A stretch of 40,483 nt of DNA from an uncultured Fidelibacterota bacterium (GCA_913062595.1 CAJXWT010000010.1:1-40483); one strand, 5' to 3'; counted from the stretch's first letter, positions 8,084-19,300 are shown. The notes: generated from the sequence alone by a model not told the origin. Numbers and translations: made by a program.

Positions 8084-9415
8084 TTGAGTTCACCTGCTTT
8101 GCGAATATATACAACTATAATCATATCCATTTTTAGTGCGCACTTAAGCGGACAGAACTTGCCCCGTAATCTTACAGTAGAAGAACAAAGCCGTCTGCAT
8201 GAAATAGGTATCAGCAGAACCATTACTGATCCCCCGGACAGTATTATTTACGCGCCTGCAGAATTTGATTCCGTAGCCGGCCTCATATTTGCCTGGGAAG
8301 CCTATTCAACCCTACTGACTGAATTGATCAAAGAAGTTGCAGAAGATGATACTGCATGGGTAGTTGTAGATAATACAAGTGAAGAGAACTCGGTTAGAAA
8401 TACTCTTTCTAATGCTAACGTAAATATGGATCATGTGGTTTTCCAAGTAATAGCGACTAACTCAGTATGGATACGGGATTATGGGCCATGGTGGGTCATT
8501 GAACCAGAAAATTCCCGGGCAATAATTGATTTGGTCTATAATCGACCCCGTCCGCTAGATGATGCATATCCGGAATTGGCGGCAGTAGACTTCGGTGTGA
8601 ATTATTATGGTTTGGGGCTCATAGAAGCAGGCGGTAATATGCTATTGGATGGACAAGGAGCGGTAATCGTTTCAAACGTTATTTTTGATGGGAGCCAAGG
8701 ATTCGATCCTAATCTAACCCAGGAACAACTGGAACAATATTTTCTGGATTATTTTGGCGTGCATAAAGTTATAGTTACACCGCATTTAATAAATGACGGT
8801 ACGGGACATATTGATATGTTTGTTAAACTAATTAACGATACGACAGTTATAGTAGGTGAATATGAGAACCAGTCCGCTGGTTTTTCTGGGAATTATGAAA
8901 TCTGTAATCAGGTAGCAAATCAACTGGCCAATGAGACTAATGGTGCAGGACGACCCTTCAATATTATCCGTATGCCTATGCCACCATATAGCAATGGTGT
9001 AACCTATACCTATGTTAACTCTCTTATTGTTAATAATAAGGTTTTGGTACCCATTTATGGGTTTTCCACTGAATTTGCAAACGACGATTCGGTCCTAGCC
9101 CTATATGAAACTATTATGCCGGGATTAGAGGCGGTAGGATTTGACTGTAACCAGATTATACCAGCAAATGGCGCTATTCACTGTATTGCTACGAAAGTTC
9201 CTGCCCTGCCGGAAACAATAGCTTGTGGTAATTTGATGGGGGATGTGAATCTCGATGGTCGGGTCAACATTTATGATATTTTGAAATTAGTTGATTTTGT
9301 AACAGGTGTAATCGAACCAGAATTATGTGCGATATCGTCCGGTGATATGACTAATGATGGTGATATAACAACAATTGATGTGATTGAATTAGTCTATTTG
9401 GTGATGGGATTTTAA
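8084..9415 (+). CDS. Secreted agmatine deiminase-family protein with C-terminal dockerin
   Basis: 443 residues. After an N-terminal hydrophobic signal (about 8-22) comes a guanidino-group hydrolase domain of the agmatine deiminase/peptidylarginine deiminase superfamily: WIRDYGPWW (Arg131, Asp132), EAGGNMLLDG (from 181), GHIDMF (His242, Asp244) and the nucleophile Cys367 in GAIHCIAT. All expected catalytic residues are present. The C-terminus carries two dockerin-type calcium-binding repeats, GDVNLDGRVNIYDI (386-399) and GDMTNDGDITTIDV (420-433). The family removes ammonia from agmatine or arginine-type substrates; export plus dockerin is unusual and suggests action outside the cell on a surface scaffold. 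There is no ATG in the N-terminal region; TTG at 8084 (or 8099) is the likely start. Confidence 0.85.
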   Translation: MSSPALRIYTTIIISIFSAHLSGQNLPRNLTVEEQSRLHEIGISRTITDPPDSIIYAPAEFDSVAGLIFAWEAYSTLLTELIKEVAEDDTAWVVVDNTSEENSVRNTLSNANVNMDHVVFQVIATNSVWIRDYGPWWVIEPENSRAIIDLVYNRPRPLDDAYPELAAVDFGVNYYGLGLIEAGGNMLLDGQGAVIVSNVIFDGSQGFDPNLTQEQLEQYFLDYFGVHKVIVTPHLINDGTGHIDMFVKLINDTTVIVGEYENQSAGFSGNYEICNQVANQLANETNGAGRPFNIIRMPMPPYSNGVTYTYVNSLIVNNKVLVPIYGFSTEFANDDSVLALYETIMPGLEAVGFDCNQIIPANGAIHCIATKVPALPETIACGNLMGDVNLDGRVNIYDILKLVDFVTGVIEPELCAISSGDMTNDGDITTIDVIELVYLVMGF

Positions 9416-9416
9416 T

Positions 9417-10064
9417 ATGCCAAAAACGATTATTTACGAGCCCATGACAACGATCACAGATATACTAATTGCGATAATTGCGCTCTATTATTCAAGGGAG
9501 TTAACAGCAATATATTTGCATCAGTTGCTCAATGTGCAATACCATTGGATTTGGACTTTTCGTATGCTTTCATTTGGAGCATTATTGGGTGCAATCAGCC
9601 ATGGAATTGGTCCTTATTTTCATCCTATAGTAGGAGATTTGGTTTGGAAATTCACTACATATTCCATTGGCATAATGAGTTATTTCATGGTGCTTACGAT
9701 GTTGCACCATTTGTTCGATTATCCGGTTGTGTTACGCCTGCGCTGGATTTTGATTGCATTGATTATTATTTACCTAGCAGTAGTTACCATAAATGACAAT
9801 TTTATCAATGTGATCCGATTTTATGTGCCCCTGATGGTTATGGTAGTTTTGGGATTATTATATACTTGGTTGACTGGCAATGCAGATGGAACAAGTATGA
9901 TCATCTTAGGTATTTTAATCAGTTTTATTGCTGCAGGCGTTCAGCAAAGTGGAATTGTATTGCATGAGCATATGAACTATAATGATATTGCCCACTTTAT
10001 TCAAATGGTTGCGATGTGGTGTTTTTATCGGGGTAGTCTTGTTTTAAAAGATAGCGTTTTATAA
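9417..10064 (+). CDS. Multi-pass membrane protein of DUF6962/CREST (ceramidase-like) type
   Basis: 215 residues with about seven hydrophobic helices. It starts 1 nt after the stop codon of the deiminase gene, so the two are probably co-transcribed. Conserved-looking polar residues lie in membrane-adjacent positions: GAISHGIGP in the second helix and HEHMNYNDIAHFIQM near the C-terminus. The Ser-x-His and Asn-Asp...His pattern resembles the metal-dependent CREST hydrolases (alkaline ceramidase, PAQR receptors) and the DUF6962 family. This is a motif-level inference, so enzymatic activity is only a possibility. No ribosome binding site is obvious; coupling to the upstream gene may supply initiation. 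Confidence 0.6.
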   Translation: MPKTIIYEPMTTITDILIAIIALYYSRELTAIYLHQLLNVQYHWIWTFRMLSFGALLGAISHGIGPYFHPIVGDLVWKFTTYSIGIMSYFMVLTMLHHLFDYPVVLRLRWILIALIIIYLAVVTINDNFINVIRFYVPLMVMVVLGLLYTWLTGNADGTSMIILGILISFIAAGVQQSGIVLHEHMNYNDIAHFIQMVAMWCFYRGSLVLKDSVL

Positions 10065-10144
10065 TTTTTCTTTCAGGTCTCATCAACAATTTGATGACTG
10101 CTGACTGAGGAAGTAAATTCGCCAGCTAAATTTTCGAGGAAACT

Positions 10145-11443
10145 GTGGAAATAAAGGTAGAAAAAATCAACGCATTTACGAGGGAAATAAAGGTAAATCT
10201 TGCTTGGGAAGAGTGTCGTAACGATTTTCAACTCACAGCGAAAAAATTTGGTAAAAAGGTAAGAATACCTGGCTTTCGTCCTGGTAAAATACCGATGAAG
10301 GTGTTAATGAATAAATTTTTACCAAATATTGAAGCTGAGTTTATCGAAGAAGGTGTTAATAAATATTACCGGCAAGTACTGGAACAGGAAAAGCTAGTTC
10401 CGGTAAATAAGGCTGAAGTCAAGGATGTCCATTTTCACTTTGAGGGAGATTTTACATTTAAGGCTGCGTTTGAAATCGAACCGGAGTTGGTATTGCCAAA
10501 AATGAAAAAGAATTGTCTCAAAGTACAAAAGACGGAATACATATCTGATGATATTGATATCGATAATGTTATAGAGGAAATGCGCAGGTCAAGGATAGAA
10601 GTCAAAACTGTAGAGGATGGGGCTAAAGAGGGCCATTTTCTCATCGTAGATTTACAAAAGTTGGATCAATCCGGCCTTCCAATCATTGGTGAAAAATTTG
10701 AAAAACGATTTCTGCAGATCGGTGCGGATCCCTTTAGTGAAGATAACAAGCCAAAATTAATTGGCTTAAAGCCTGGTGATACTGCTCAAGTGGAGTTACC
10801 TGATGCTAAAGATAATGGTCCAGGTAAATACGAATTGTCTGTAATCAATGTCGAAAAACAGGTGCTTCCAGAAGTGAATGAAGAATTCATTAAAACTGTG
10901 GAACCGAAAGCAACAGATGAGTCTAATTTTCGGGAAATCATAAAAAGTAAAGTGGATGATAGCTATGCTCGTCGAACCAATGAATCCTTTGAACGACAGC
11001 TTGCCGATAGTATGATCGAGTATGTAAGCCCAGAATTTGCTCCAGCTATGGTTGATTCATATCTCGACCATATCATTGAAGAAGCGAAAACACAGGAAAA
11101 AGAACAGGATCTGGACGAAGATAAAATTCGTGGATCATATCGGCCCATAGCGGAAAGGAATATGAAGTGGTACCTCGTGAGGAGGGCGATAATTAATAGC
11201 CAGGATAACATTGCGGTCTCTAAGGATGATGTAGAGAAAGAAATAGAAAAACTACTTGAGCGATCGCCAGATCATGCCAAAGAAATAAAGAAATATTATA
11301 AAAAACCCAGTAACCGGCAGCGAATTGAAGATGATCTATTGGAAAAAAAGGTATTGGACTATTTAACCGAATTTGCCAAGATTAAGGATGTGAAAGTTCA
11401 CACAAAAGTACTTCGAGAAGAAGCTGCAAAGGAAGGGGAGTAA
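10145..11443 (+). CDS. tig: Trigger factor, ribosome-associated chaperone
   Basis: 432 residues. The N-terminal ribosome-binding signature GFRPGKIP lies at 43-50, within the tail domain that docks at the ribosomal exit tunnel. The central FKBP-like PPIase domain (about 155-240) is recognisable, but its usual glycine-rich active-site residues are poorly kept, so prolyl isomerase activity is doubtful. The long alpha-helical C-terminal arm is present, with highly charged helices. GTG at 10145 is chosen as start; CGAGGA lies about 6 nt upstream. It is the first gene of the classical tig-clpP-clpX cluster, with a 2-nt gap to clpP. Confidence 0.93.
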   Translation: MEIKVEKINAFTREIKVNLAWEECRNDFQLTAKKFGKKVRIPGFRPGKIPMKVLMNKFLPNIEAEFIEEGVNKYYRQVLEQEKLVPVNKAEVKDVHFHFEGDFTFKAAFEIEPELVLPKMKKNCLKVQKTEYISDDIDIDNVIEEMRRSRIEVKTVEDGAKEGHFLIVDLQKLDQSGLPIIGEKFEKRFLQIGADPFSEDNKPKLIGLKPGDTAQVELPDAKDNGPGKYELSVINVEKQVLPEVNEEFIKTVEPKATDESNFREIIKSKVDDSYARRTNESFERQLADSMIEYVSPEFAPAMVDSYLDHIIEEAKTQEKEQDLDEDKIRGSYRPIAERNMKWYLVRRAIINSQDNIAVSKDDVEKEIEKLLERSPDHAKEIKKYYKKPSNRQRIEDDLLEKKVLDYLTEFAKIKDVKVHTKVLREEAAKEGE

Positions 11444-11445
11444 TA

Positions 11446-12051
11446 ATGAAAAATAAAGATTTAGCCCAATTAGTTCCGATGGTGGTAGAACAAACTGGTC
11501 GCACGGAGCGAGCTTATGATATTTATTCTCGTCTACTCCGAGAACGGATTGTATTTCTTGGAATGCCTATCGATGATTCAGTCGCTTCATTGGTTATTGC
11601 TCAATTATTATTTCTTGAAGCTGAAAATTCCGATAAGGATATTTTTTTATACATTAATTCCCCAGGTGGTTATGTATCATCCGGTTTGGGAATCTATGAC
11701 ACCATGAATTATATAAAACCGAATGTGGCGACCATATGTATGGGGCAAGCGTCAAGTATGGCGGCGGTATTATTGGCTGGTGGTGCTAAAGGAAAGCGAT
11801 CTGCTCTTCCCAATTCGCGGGTAATGATTCATCAGCCGCTTGGCGGAGCGGAGGGGCAGGCTTCTGACATTAAAATACAGGCGGACGAGATCCTCAGGCA
11901 GCGTACAAGATTAAATACAATTTTGGCAAAAAATACAAAACAAACTTTGAGAAAAATTGAAAAAGATACTGATCGCAATTTCTTCATGAACACTGATGAA
12001 GCCAAAACATATGGAATTATTGACACCATACTCGTAGCACGAAAAAAATGA
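11446..12051 (+). CDS. clpP: ATP-dependent Clp protease proteolytic subunit ClpP, Ser-His-Asn triad
   Basis: 201 residues, full length for ClpP. The barrel-forming serine peptidase works with ClpX to degrade unfolded or tagged proteins in the cytoplasm. Visible features: the substrate-strand motif NSPGG (71-75), the nucleophile Ser104 in GQASSMA and His129 in MIHQPLGG. The residue aligning with E. coli catalytic Asp172 (in DTERDRF) is Asn178 here (DTDRNFF; codon AAT). GGGGAG, about 6 nt before the ATG within the end of tig, is a good ribosome binding site. The stop overlaps the clpX start by 4 nt (ATGA). Confidence 0.95.
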   Translation: MKNKDLAQLVPMVVEQTGRTERAYDIYSRLLRERIVFLGMPIDDSVASLVIAQLLFLEAENSDKDIFLYINSPGGYVSSGLGIYDTMNYIKPNVATICMGQASSMAAVLLAGGAKGKRSALPNSRVMIHQPLGGAEGQASDIKIQADEILRQRTRLNTILAKNTKQTLRKIEKDTDRNFFMNTDEAKTYGIIDTILVARKK

Positions 12052-13175
12052 AATCATCCGAGAAAAAACCCAAAAAGACTCAAATGCCTATCAAAAAAAA
12101 TTCGCAGCATAGGGCATTGCCCAGGCCTACCGAAATAAAAGCATATTTGGACCAGCATGTTGTAGGCCAGGAACGGGCAAAGAAGATCATGGCTGTAGCA
12201 GTCCATAATCATTATAAGCGGATCCTTTTTCAGGATTTAGATGATGGTGTCAAATTAGAAAAAAGCAATATCCTGGTTCTCGGGCCCACAGGTACCGGTA
12301 AAACATTGATTGCCCAGACATTGGCAAATTTTCTCTCTGTTCCATTTGCCATTGCCGATGCCACAGCCCTAACCGAAGCCGGTTACGTAGGGGAGGATGT
12401 CGAAAATATTTTGGTGCGCCTTATACAGGTGGCCAACTATGACATTACCTTAGCTGAACAGGGTATCGTATACATTGATGAAATTGATAAAGTTGGCAAA
12501 AGGGGATCTGGCGCAAGTATTACCCGCGATGTATCAGGTGAGGGCGTGCAACAGGCATTACTAAAAATTCTAGAAGGGACTATCAGCAATGTGCCACCCA
12601 AGGGTGGTCGCAAACATCCCGAGCAGAGCCTCATACCAATTGATACACAAAATATTCTTTTCATTTGCGGAGGGTCATTCGATGGCTTGACTGATATTAT
12701 TTCCAGACGTGAAGGAAAAGCGGAGATCGGTTTTACCAAGGCCAATAAACGGCCGTTAAGTGAATCTGGTGAATCTTTAGATCTTCTGCGCCCTGAGGAC
12801 CTGATCGAATTTGGATTTATTCCAGAATTAGTAGGACGGTTACCTGTCATATCTACCCTGGGAACTCTGAATGAAGAGGCGCTTTATAAGGTGCTTACGG
12901 AACCAAAAAATTCATTGATCAAACAGTACAAGAAGCTCTTCCGCATGGAAGGCGTTAATCTTGAATTCAGGAAAGCGGCACTGGATGAGATAATTGCTCA
13001 AGCAATGGAACGTAAGGCAGGTGCCAGGGCATTACGCGCTGTCATGGAAGAGGCTATGATGGATATTATGTATCAGATCCCTGAAATGGATACTGTAGAT
13101 AAAATAATCATTACCAAGAAAGTGATTAAAGATGGATCAAAACCCTTATATCGCTACAGACGTAAATCCGCTTAG
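12048..13175 (+). CDS. clpX: ClpX-type AAA+ unfoldase lacking the zinc-binding domain
   Basis: 375 residues, shorter than usual (about 420). The AAA+ core is complete: Walker A GPTGTGKT (79-86), pore loop GYVG (112-115), Walker B IVYIDEID (140-147), RKH loop (188-190), the ClpP-docking IGF tripeptide (227-229), arginine finger region ELVGRLP (260-266) and sensor 2 GARALR (325-330). The N-terminal C4 zinc-binding domain, which normally carries two CxxC pairs, is replaced by about 25 Lys-rich residues with no cysteine. The start overlaps the clpP stop, so no longer N-terminus is possible. With ClpP it should form the unfoldase-protease complex, but adaptor and substrate recognition by the missing domain must differ. 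Confidence 0.95.
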   Translation: MKSSEKKPKKTQMPIKKNSQHRALPRPTEIKAYLDQHVVGQERAKKIMAVAVHNHYKRILFQDLDDGVKLEKSNILVLGPTGTGKTLIAQTLANFLSVPFAIADATALTEAGYVGEDVENILVRLIQVANYDITLAEQGIVYIDEIDKVGKRGSGASITRDVSGEGVQQALLKILEGTISNVPPKGGRKHPEQSLIPIDTQNILFICGGSFDGLTDIISRREGKAEIGFTKANKRPLSESGESLDLLRPEDLIEFGFIPELVGRLPVISTLGTLNEEALYKVLTEPKNSLIKQYKKLFRMEGVNLEFRKAALDEIIAQAMERKAGARALRAVMEEAMMDIMYQIPEMDTVDKIIITKKVIKDGSKPLYRYRRKSA

Positions 13176-13215
13176 CTAATTAAATATCGACTAAATATTA
13201 TACCAAGGTAAAGTA

Positions 13216-16200
13216 ATGAAGGAATTCAATTTTATTATTTATGCCCTAGTAGTAATAACAACATTGAATGCCCAGTCAGATCGTGTTTCTGGTAAAATAA
13301 GAGGCCGGGTCATAGATAATGTTAGTAAAGATCCTTTAGCGGGTGCTAATGTGCTTGTTTTACCTGTTGAAAGTGGTCGGGGGACGATGACAAATGAGTA
13401 TGGAGAATTTGTATTGCCAAATTTGATGACAGGTAAATATAATGTGAGAGTTTCTTATATGGGTTATGCATCGACGACCATACAAAATATTGATGTATCA
13501 CCTGGCGGAACTACTAAAATTTTATTTTCACTCGGTATCGAAGCAATAGAAGGCCAAGAAGTTAATGTTGTAGCTGAGAGCATGGAAAATACTGTGGATG
13601 TAAAAACAGTGGTGACGCAGGTAAAGTATACAGGTGAACAGCTATACAAAATGCCGGTGTCAAATTTTACGGATGTTATAGCAAATGCTGGGGGTGTTGT
13701 AAAAACTGAGGCAGGCAGGTCTAGGGGTATTCATATGCGCGGTGGCCGCAGCGGTGAGGTAGCCTTTTATGTAGATGGAATTTTAACAAACGACCCTGTT
13801 GATCGCTCACAGGGTGTGCAAATTGATAAAGAAGCAATCGATGTACTTACCATATCCAAAGGTGGTTTTTCAGCTGAATTTGGTGAGGCGATGTCTGGTA
13901 TTGTAACAGTTGTAACTAAATCGGGATCGAAGCAAGATTTTTCGGGAAATCTAATTTTTGAAACAGATCAATTAGCAAGTCATAATTCCAACTACAATAA
14001 TAAATATGGTAAATACAACATCCAATTTGGTGGACCCTTCCCAGTACTAAAGAATTATTTGTCATTTTATTTATCTGGATCTTATGCAGGGAGTGATATT
14101 GCTAATCCCCGCTCTATAAAATTGCCTCATAGTACTTACACGCATCCTATGGGGACGGTTAAGTTAACATTCTCGCCGCCAACTTCAGGGTTTAATGCGG
14201 TATTATCCGCTTCATTTGATGATAAAGGAACCGAAAACTATAGCCATAGTATTAGTAAAGGTGATTGGTTAAGAGATTATTATAAAACTTTTGAAGGTAG
14301 TCGCCGGCTTAGTTTACAGTTTCAGAATACACTGGGTAAAAATACTGCGTGGCGTTTGATGATATCTACATTCGAGCATTATGAAAACTATGGCTCAGGA
14401 GAAAATACTTCTTATAAAGACTTTCACTATTTGTCTACTAGGCTTGACTGGGTTAATTATGCCATGGATAATGGCTGGTATGATCCAAAAACTCGCCTGT
14501 GGAAGGAATTAACCGACAATAATGGGCTACCATTAATATCGGTTAATTATTTTGTTATTGATGATTTATCAGGTGGAACAGATAATGATCCTGTACAACT
14601 GAGTAACCTGCCATACGAGGAACAGGCATTTTACTATTACTATTATACGCAAGGAAATCAATTTGATTTTGCAACTAGTAAGTGGAGTTCCGAAGCCGAA
14701 AAAGTTGTAGCCTATAATCAGCGTTGGCATGAAGCAGGAACTTGGTACATACCTGCTTTTTTAGATGAAGAATCAAAAAATTATGATTCATCTGATACAA
14801 TAGCATATTTTAAAGAATTTGATGAAAGTGAATATGCTAGTTATTTATTTGGTGATGATGATTTTCAAAGGAGCCATAATCTATGGGCATATCTTGGAAA
14901 TATGCATAATGGATGGTATTACGATAGAGATATGTTCAATGTTTATACCTATGGACCGGGTCGCCCACGGAGTCACAAATCTATTAGTTCCCATTCAAGT
15001 CTGGAATTTCAATTAAATACCCAATGGAGTCTAAGGAATGCAGCGAAATTTGGTATTAAAGCGACAGCAAGTACAATGGATTACCGAGATATTCAATTTG
15101 CAAATCAAAACCCATATTTTGATTCTTATTATTATGAGCCGTTATCCGGGTCTGCTTATGCAGAGAATGGTTTCGAAAATAATGACTTTATACTAATGAC
15201 AGGATTACGCTGGGATTATTTTGATCCCAATGTGCAATCTCTAAAAACTAGTTTATTGGTTGAGGACGGTGTAGTCGAGCGTCAGCCCGCCGATATAAAA
15301 ATAAAGTTAAGCCCTAGACTGGGTATTAATTTTAACGCTTCGGATAAAACTGCAATTTATACAAACTATGGTTATTTTGTTCAATTTCCGCAGTATTCTG
15401 AAATGTACCAGAATATATATGCCGATATATCAAGCGGCCTACCTCTTGTAGGAAATCCAAATATCACTCCTGAGGAGACCATTCAATACCAGTTTGGTCT
15501 GGCACATAAATTTTCAGAAAGTTTAAGCTTCGAGATTGTTTCATTTTTCAAAGATCAAATGAATCTGGCAACAAATCGTACCTACCCAGTTTTAATTGAC
15601 GGCCAGGTTGCTACTGTAACTGTAATGGAAATGGAAGATTATGCTAAAATAAAGGGGTTAGAATTCAAATTGAAATTGAACAATTTTAGTAATTTAACTG
15701 GTGATATTGATTATACATGGATGTCTGCTAAGGGTACTGGTTCCAGCAATAGAGAATATTATTATCTTTATATTTTTGACTCAGATCGGCCATTGCCGGT
15801 CAAAGAATATCCAATGGAATTTGATTTAACCCATTCACTAAAGTTTAACCTTAATTATTATCTACCTAAGACAAACAATAGCAGTTTCACTGGGGATCTC
15901 TTAAGTGATTGGAATTTCAATTTTCAGGGCAATTTAGCTTCTGGCGCACCGTACACACCAACAGATATTTATGGTAAAGCACAAGAAATCGGCTCAAAAA
16001 GAATGCCTGGATATAAATCATTAGATATGCGGGTAGAAAAATATTTCAACAAAATTAGTGCATATTTTGATATTAGAAATTTGTTCAACTGGATTAATAC
16101 CACTTACGTATACTCCTACAGTGGTGAGCCTGACACCAATGGCAGGCCTCCTGTTTTCGAAAGGAGCCGCTATACACCCTTCATTGGAGATACCAATCCT

Positions 16201-16335
16201 ATTACGGGTAATATAATTTCATCGGCAGAAGAGGCTTATGATTCCCATTTAACTTTATGGAAAAGTTTATTAAATAATCCGTATAATTATTCATCAGCCA
16301 GATATTTCCATTTTGGAATAAACCTCTGGTTATAA
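13216..16335 (+). CDS. TonB-dependent outer-membrane receptor with carboxypeptidase-regulatory-like domain
   Basis: 1039 residues. A signal peptide (1-20, ending in LNAQ) is followed by a CarboxypepD_reg-like beta-sandwich (about 28-108, with GRVIDNVSKDPLAGANV and NEYGEFVLPNL), a plug domain (about 145-250, with GIHMRGGRSGEVAFYVDG and TVVTKSG) and a long aromatic-rich beta-barrel ending in a terminal strand YFHFGINLWL. This layout is typical of Bacteroidota/FCB receptors that import large or complexed substrates by TonB energy. No clear TonB box can be seen. AAGG lies about 8 nt before the ATG. It leads a probable three-gene operon with the following surface protein (17-nt gap) and PorV-like gene (2-nt gap). 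The substrate is unknown. Confidence 0.92.
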   Translation: MKEFNFIIYALVVITTLNAQSDRVSGKIRGRVIDNVSKDPLAGANVLVLPVESGRGTMTNEYGEFVLPNLMTGKYNVRVSYMGYASTTIQNIDVSPGGTTKILFSLGIEAIEGQEVNVVAESMENTVDVKTVVTQVKYTGEQLYKMPVSNFTDVIANAGGVVKTEAGRSRGIHMRGGRSGEVAFYVDGILTNDPVDRSQGVQIDKEAIDVLTISKGGFSAEFGEAMSGIVTVVTKSGSKQDFSGNLIFETDQLASHNSNYNNKYGKYNIQFGGPFPVLKNYLSFYLSGSYAGSDIANPRSIKLPHSTYTHPMGTVKLTFSPPTSGFNAVLSASFDDKGTENYSHSISKGDWLRDYYKTFEGSRRLSLQFQNTLGKNTAWRLMISTFEHYENYGSGENTSYKDFHYLSTRLDWVNYAMDNGWYDPKTRLWKELTDNNGLPLISVNYFVIDDLSGGTDNDPVQLSNLPYEEQAFYYYYYTQGNQFDFATSKWSSEAEKVVAYNQRWHEAGTWYIPAFLDEESKNYDSSDTIAYFKEFDESEYASYLFGDDDFQRSHNLWAYLGNMHNGWYYDRDMFNVYTYGPGRPRSHKSISSHSSLEFQLNTQWSLRNAAKFGIKATASTMDYRDIQFANQNPYFDSYYYEPLSGSAYAENGFENNDFILMTGLRWDYFDPNVQSLKTSLLVEDGVVERQPADIKIKLSPRLGINFNASDKTAIYTNYGYFVQFPQYSEMYQNIYADISSGLPLVGNPNITPEETIQYQFGLAHKFSESLSFEIVSFFKDQMNLATNRTYPVLIDGQVATVTVMEMEDYAKIKGLEFKLKLNNFSNLTGDIDYTWMSAKGTGSSNREYYYLYIFDSDRPLPVKEYPMEFDLTHSLKFNLNYYLPKTNNSSFTGDLLSDWNFNFQGNLASGAPYTPTDIYGKAQEIGSKRMPGYKSLDMRVEKYFNKISAYFDIRNLFNWINTTYVYSYSGEPDTNGRPPVFERSRYTPFIGDTNPITGNIISSAEEAYDSHLTLWKSLLNNPYNYSSARYFHFGINLWL

Positions 16336-16352
16336 TTTAACTGTATTTTCCC

Positions 16353-19300
16353 TTGATAATTTTGAGATTTACCATTATCACCTTTTTTGCCACAATCCTG
16401 GTTGGTAAAGAAACAATGCAATCAAATAAACTATTACCAACCAGACAATTATATAAAACAACCAATTATGATCAGGTACCGGATCCAGTATTATCCTGGG
16501 TTGGCGCTGGGTTTTTCACACAGTATACAATTAGTAACACGGGCCAAAGCGGCGTCTTTGAACCTCCTCCTGGCTGGAATGGTTACAATGGTGAATTTCC
16601 GATCGGTTACGGTGCATATAATGGTAGAACAGGTGAGTTTCCAAATGGCACTAATCAATTCTATACTTGGGGTGCTGGTTTATGGATTGGCGGGAAATCA
16701 GAATATTTTAATACTCCAGAGGATAGATCAATAACAATTGGCAATAAAACAATTGAAAATGTTCGTGTAGCGACTACAGCATATTATTCTGAAATGAGTT
16801 CGATATCCAAGCTTTGGCAATCCAACCAACTTATTTCGGCTGTCTCAGATGGAAAGCTTGAAGAAAATAAAGGCGAATATTTATTTGGTCAAAAAAACAA
16901 GACAGTCGAAGAATACCAGGATATTTGGGCATATTTTGAACCACAACCTGGGGATTATCATAATCCAGCTAGTGATACAATATTTCGCCTAGATTTTGAA
17001 AATGTAAACAAGCGTAGAAATAAATTCCTAGCAACTAGTTCTTTAGGGTTGGATAGCAGTTTGTTATTACTTGACCCGTTTCGTGAGGATGAGAATGGAA
17101 ATATTCGAGGAGATATTATATCGGATGAAGACACCTATTGCGTTTTTGGGGATTATTTGAATGAAAGAGATGGAAAATTCCTGTGGAATAGAGGTTATGA
17201 TACCCGCGGATTGGGAATCAAGGTTGAACAACAGACCTATTCTTGGGCGACAGATGATTATCTTTACATAAATTATAAGATTACCAATATGAATGATTTT
17301 CCCTTAGATAGTATTTATGTAGGCTATTTTATGGATAATGATGTGGGCTATGCAGATGATGATTTAATTGGATTTGATCGTTCCTTAAATCTTGGCTATT
17401 CATATGATTCTGATTCTGAAGAGTCGGGGTGGATCGCTCCGGCTGGTTATCTGGGGTCTGTTTTCGTTGAAACGCCAGTTGATTCTATTGGCGATCCCTC
17501 AAAAGGAGTACCCCCCGCTGGAAATCAATTAAATAATTGGCAGATTGGTTTAACGGGTTTTCAGACATGGATTCGATCTGATCTGGGGCAAAGCGAAGGA
17601 CATCCTGGCGACGTCGATGATGACGAGATGGACCATATTAAATATTTTCAATTATCAATGGTCGATAGTTTTGAAGTGTTTGAAGAGCCACAAGACGTAA
17701 GACAACTGGCAACAAGTGGACCAGTGATTAGATTAGATCCCGGTAATTCAATTATTGTAACTGTCGCTCTAGTAGCTGGATCTTCGTTATCTGATTTGAA
17801 AAAAAATACTCAATCAGCAATTGATAAATTCAATTCTGGCTACATAGGCGCGGAAGCGCCACCGTCGCCAAAACTTAGCGTACAACCCGCTCACAAGGCT
17901 GTTTATTTGTCATGGGATAATTTCCCTGAAACTGTAATCGATCCTTTCACTGGATTAGCTGATTTTGCAGGTTATAGAGTTTATAGATCGCTTTCCGGGC
18001 TTCAAAATGATTGGACCTTACTCGCAGATTATGATGTAGCTGGTGATTCATCAGAATGGTCAGGTATTGTAGAATATTCAAAAGGAACTTCAAACGCAAT
18101 TTCTAAATTTATTGGGCCATTGGGTTCAGGGGATATCAGTGCCAATCCATCTATAGATGCCATAGAGGATCGTTTTATTGAAGCTGAATATACGATCGAG
18201 CTCATGGATCACCAGATTGAGATTGATGGAATCACCTTGGATACAATGAAAATGATGATCTATAATGTGAGTAACCTGCAATCTGTATTACCCAACATTG
18301 CTGCCATGACTACAGGGGAAGGCTTTAGAACTTATGCGGAATATGATAGTACAGCAATGAAAGCAGGTAATGGCACATTATCCGATATTGAACTTTACCG
18401 TAATGAATATTTTATTTATTTGGATGGTTTTTTTGTTCAAATATCGAATGGTGAATATATAGATCTCGATCTTGATGGTATTATTAGTGATATTGAAATT
18501 GCTCAACAGTCTCTGAACCCACGCGTCGGAGATATTTTTATTATCAAAACGTATGCTGCTGAAGAAATAGGTGGGCAAAGTGGTTTATCCTATACGTACC
18601 TGGATGATGGATTAATTGACGGAATGAATTATTTTTATTCTGTTGTATCCTATGACAGAGGTGTGCCGATAGCAGATATTCCGCAATTAGAGAGCAGTCT
18701 ATATCAAAATATTATCTTGGTTCGACCGCAGCATATGGCATTAGAGTTGGCAGGCGAGCCAAAAATATCCGATTACATTCATTCTGGACCATCTACGGGA
18801 CAATTTTTAAAAGCAATAACCAGTTATGAAAATTTGACGGGTCACCAATATGGTATACAATTCTTTCAAAATGATGCTTCTAGTTCTGAAAACGAAACCG
18901 CAAATTATGGTATTCTAATTGATTCAACGCTTGGTGGCGTTGGCGTTGTGGAACCGCTTAAGAGTATTATTCCTGGCGAATCTTATACAGACACTTTGAC
19001 AATAGCTGGAAATGGGTTTGATGAGCACGGTAATCCGTTACCTCCCATGGGTGTTATTATGCCGGGGACTTTTAACCTAACTATTGATAATAATATATTA
19101 TCCGATCAAATAAATGGGATCCTTAAGGGCGTTATTAACGGCGACACAATAGTAGCTGTGATTAACTATGGTGATGGAACCATTCATTTAACAGCAGATA
19201 TGACTGCAGGTCTGACTGGTGCTAGTCCATCAGCACAGTATAGTTATAATCCATTGATCCTTGAGTCTATCAACACCAGTAGTTTTACGGGTAATTTGAA

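Noticed and set aside
9545-9796. Out-of-frame 83-codon frame inside the membrane protein gene
   Set aside because: The membrane protein's frame has the consistent helix pattern; this one has no ribosome binding site.
12437-12850. 137-codon frame on the strand opposite clpX
   Set aside because: Lies wholly inside conserved clpX coding sequence. Its residues are the mirror of the AAA+ domain and match no family.
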